Part shown: one piece after another, positions 6,351 to 7,419 of the stretch | Position numbering within the stretch: position 1 is the stretch's first letter | Layout: each line of letters begins with the position of its first letter | Source of the DNA: Deltaproteobacteria bacterium | GTDB lineage: Bacteria > Desulfobacterota > DSM-4660 > Desulfatiglandales > HGW-15 | Direction of reading: 5' to 3' | NCBI GenBank assembly: GCA_019307805.1 | Contig: JAFDIX010000133.1 | Span: 1-7,419, forward strand | DNA length: 7,419 nucleotides | Translations under genes and position numbers: made by a program | The notes under the pieces: generated by a model | Told to the model about the DNA's origin: nothing | The model's input: only the letters and a program-made list of their open reading frames with translations | Databases searched by the model: none

Positions 6351-6510
6351 GATGCTGGATACTGGATGCTGGATGCCGGCCCGGGCTGCCATCTTTGGTA
6401 GTTATAAAGGACTTGGAGCCACATCGGATCAAGACATCATCAGTGGTGGATTTGAGGGTAAAAAGCAATTCTTCATTCCATCCAGTATCCAGGGACCAGT
6501 ATCCAGTATC
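6351..6510. repeat. Inverted heptad-array element (REP/MITE-like)
   Basis: The left arm is three perfect tandem heptads CTGGATA, CTGGATG, CTGGATG (6355-6375). The right arm has the same heptad inverted: CATCCAG and TATCCAG (6479-6492), then GGA, CCAG, TATCCAG and TATC (6493-6510). The ends GATGCTGGATACTGG (6351-6365) and CCAGTATCCAGTATC (6496-6510) pair over 15 positions, 14 Watson-Crick plus one G-T. After a 3x3 internal loop, 6369-6376 pairs with 6485-6492. CCAGTATCCAG occurs twice directly and once inverted. About 108 nt are enclosed, with no convincing gene. It resembles a palindromic dispersed repeat or a non-autonomous mobile element; no target-site duplication is evident. It could also influence mRNA stability downstream of murJ. 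The structure is seen directly; mobility is inference. Confidence 0.7.
6372..6393 (+). other. GC-rich hairpin next to the left repeat arm
   Basis: GATG (6372-6375) pairs with CATC (6390-6393). After one C-C mismatch, CGGC (6377-6380) pairs with GCTG (6385-6388, one G-T), closing a CCGG loop. Only TTT follows, so it is at best a weak terminator for murJ. It uses bases that the long-range arm pairing also needs, so the two folds would compete. Confidence 0.3.
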
Positions 6511-6517
6511 TTTTCAT

Positions 6518-6526
6518 TGTTATATC
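6518..6526 (+). promoter_or_regulatory. Possible extended -10 promoter for the MFS gene
   Basis: TGTTATATC contains an extended -10 element (TG, one base, then TATATC, 4 of 6). No matching -35 box is seen; the -35 region would lie inside the right repeat arm. Transcription would start about 35 nt before the MFS start codon. This is weak evidence and readthrough from murJ is equally possible. Confidence 0.22.
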
Positions 6527-6567
6527 CGTATCTGGGGCACTAGAATGGCTTTGGGAGATTCTGATCT

Positions 6568-7419
6568 ATGAATGGGACAGATGGTACATCTCATCCCCTG
6601 GATGACAGGAAGGCGGTCTTTGGCTGGACCATGTATGATTGGGCCAATTCAGCCTTTGCTACCGCTGTCATGGCAGGCTTTTTCCCTGTTTTTTTCAAGG
6701 AATTCTGGAGTGCCGGCGCGGATATCAATGTGAGTACCGCGAGGCTGGGGCTGGCCAATTCCATGGCCAGCATCATGGTCGCCCTGTTGGCTCCTGTCTT
6801 GGGAGCCATTGCCGACAAGGGATCGACCAAAAAAAAATTCCTGATGTTTTTCGCCTATATGGGGGTTGTCATGACGGCATCCCTCTATCTGGTTTCCAAA
6901 GGCAACTGGCCCCTGGCCATCATTCTCTACGCCTTTGCAACCATAGGATTCTCCGGAGCAAATGTCTTCTATGACGCCCTGATCACAGTTGTCTCCTCGA
7001 ATAGAAGAATGGATTTTGTTTCAACCCTGGGTTTTTCCCTTGGATATCTTGGAGGAGGCCTTCTCTTTGCCGTCAATGTGTGGATGGCACTCAGTCCGGC
7101 TACATTCGGGTTCAACAATGGAGGAGAGGCGGTAAGGTTTTCATTCCTCACCGTGGCGGTATGGTGGGCCCTGTTTTCTCTCCCTGTGTTTTTCCTTGTG
7201 AAGGAGCCGAGAAGTGAACAGAGGCAGCCCGATCTGCGTCCGGTGCGTGACGGACTCCTTGCACTCATGAGGACCATTCGAGAGATTCGTCACCTGAGGA
7301 GAACGCTTTTTCTGTTTCTCGCCGCCTACTGGCTTTATATGGACGGCGTACACACCATCATTAGAATGGCGGTAGATTATGGCATCTCCATTGGCTTTGA
7401 CTCAAAGTCCCTGATCGTC
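6568..7419 (+). CDS. UMF1-family (COG2270, Atg22-like) MFS transporter, N-terminal part
   Basis: An open frame of 284 codons that runs off the right edge without a stop; full family members are roughly 420-450 residues. Family signatures are WTMYDWANSAFAT (20-32), a motif-A-like loop GAIADKGSTKKK (79-90), NVFYDALI (132-139), STLGFSLGYLGGG (152-164) and AYWLYMDGVHTIIRMAVDYG (253-272). These fit the bacterial UMF1 group, related to fungal Atg22 vacuolar amino-acid effluxers. Hydrophobic segments lie at roughly 21-47, 60-82, 90-109, 113-140, 149-172, 191-213 and 244-270. The protein is an inner-membrane carrier; its substrate is not established and should not be assumed from Atg22. The start is ATG 6568, with GGGAG at 6553-6557 (10-nt spacing). 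A nine-codon mini-frame (6545-6571) ends overlapping this start as ATGA. Codons 88-90 are a run of nine A. Confidence 0.9.
   Translation, partial: MNGTDGTSHPLDDRKAVFGWTMYDWANSAFATAVMAGFFPVFFKEFWSAGADINVSTARLGLANSMASIMVALLAPVLGAIADKGSTKKKFLMFFAYMGVVMTASLYLVSKGNWPLAIILYAFATIGFSGANVFYDALITVVSSNRRMDFVSTLGFSLGYLGGGLLFAVNVWMALSPATFGFNNGGEAVRFSFLTVAVWWALFSLPVFFLVKEPRSEQRQPDLRPVRDGLLALMRTIREIRHLRRTLFLFLAAYWLYMDGVHTIIRMAVDYGISIGFDSKSLIV

Larger units (their letters stand above)
6294..6567. other. Non-coding gap between murJ and the MFS gene
   Basis: 274 nt with no gene I can support. It contains a 7-bp inverted repeat, AAGCCCT (6293-6299) with AGGGCTT (6334-6340), then the inverted heptad element (6351-6510), then a short AT-rich stretch before the MFS gene. 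Open frames cross it on both strands, but they run through the repeats and resemble no known protein. I see no canonical terminator (stable stem plus T-run) for murJ. Confidence 0.6.

Noticed and set aside
6351..6510. CRISPR array from the heptad repeats
   Set aside because: Units are 7 bp and contiguous, with an inverted second set and no regular spacers.
6250..6571. Open frames on both strands through the murJ-MFS gap
   Set aside because: They run through the heptad repeats, lack convincing ribosome sites and resemble no known family; treated as repeat-derived.
6639..6974. Plus-strand open frame overlapping the MFS gene in another frame
   Set aside because: It is a shadow of the UMF1-family reading frame, which has clear family motifs and no stop through the window end.

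Overview
The window is a housekeeping stretch of a Gram-negative bacterial chromosome. LptE, an outer-membrane lipopolysaccharide assembly factor, shows that the cell has an outer membrane. The gene order nusB-leuS-lptE-holA, then rpsT (opposite strand) and murJ, together with the style of the LeuS and MurJ proteins, suggests a Desulfobacterota / deltaproteobacterial lineage. That assignment is my recollection of family patterns and was not searched.

Layout. Bases 1-4360 hold a tightly packed plus-strand operon: the end of nusB, then leuS, lptE and holA. The gaps are 9 and 27 nt, and lptE and holA overlap by 1 nt. holA meets rpsT tail to tail with only 6 nt between the stop codons. rpsT (minus strand) and murJ (plus strand) then diverge from a 67-nt intergenic region. 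Both appear to start with TTG. A strong sigma70-type promoter for rpsT has its -35 box on the murJ start codon, and a short palindrome sits in the middle of the region. After murJ comes a 274-nt non-coding gap (6294-6567). It contains inverted arrays of the heptad CTGGATR / YATCCAG that could pair as a long stem, and it looks like a REP/MITE-type dispersed repeat. The window ends inside a UMF1-family (COG2270, Atg22-like) major facilitator gene that runs off the edge.

How the genes fit together. The plus-strand operon combines transcription antitermination (NusB), leucyl-tRNA charging (LeuS), LPS export to the outer membrane (LptE) and loading of the replication clamp (HolA, delta subunit). 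S20 is a 30S subunit protein, and MurJ flips lipid II for peptidoglycan synthesis. All are growth-linked core functions, and they share an operon or neighbourhood more than a single pathway.

I found no phage genes, CRISPR array, tRNA/rRNA or recognisable defence system. The most unusual material is the inverted heptad element at 6351-6510 and the compressed rpsT/murJ divergent control region.
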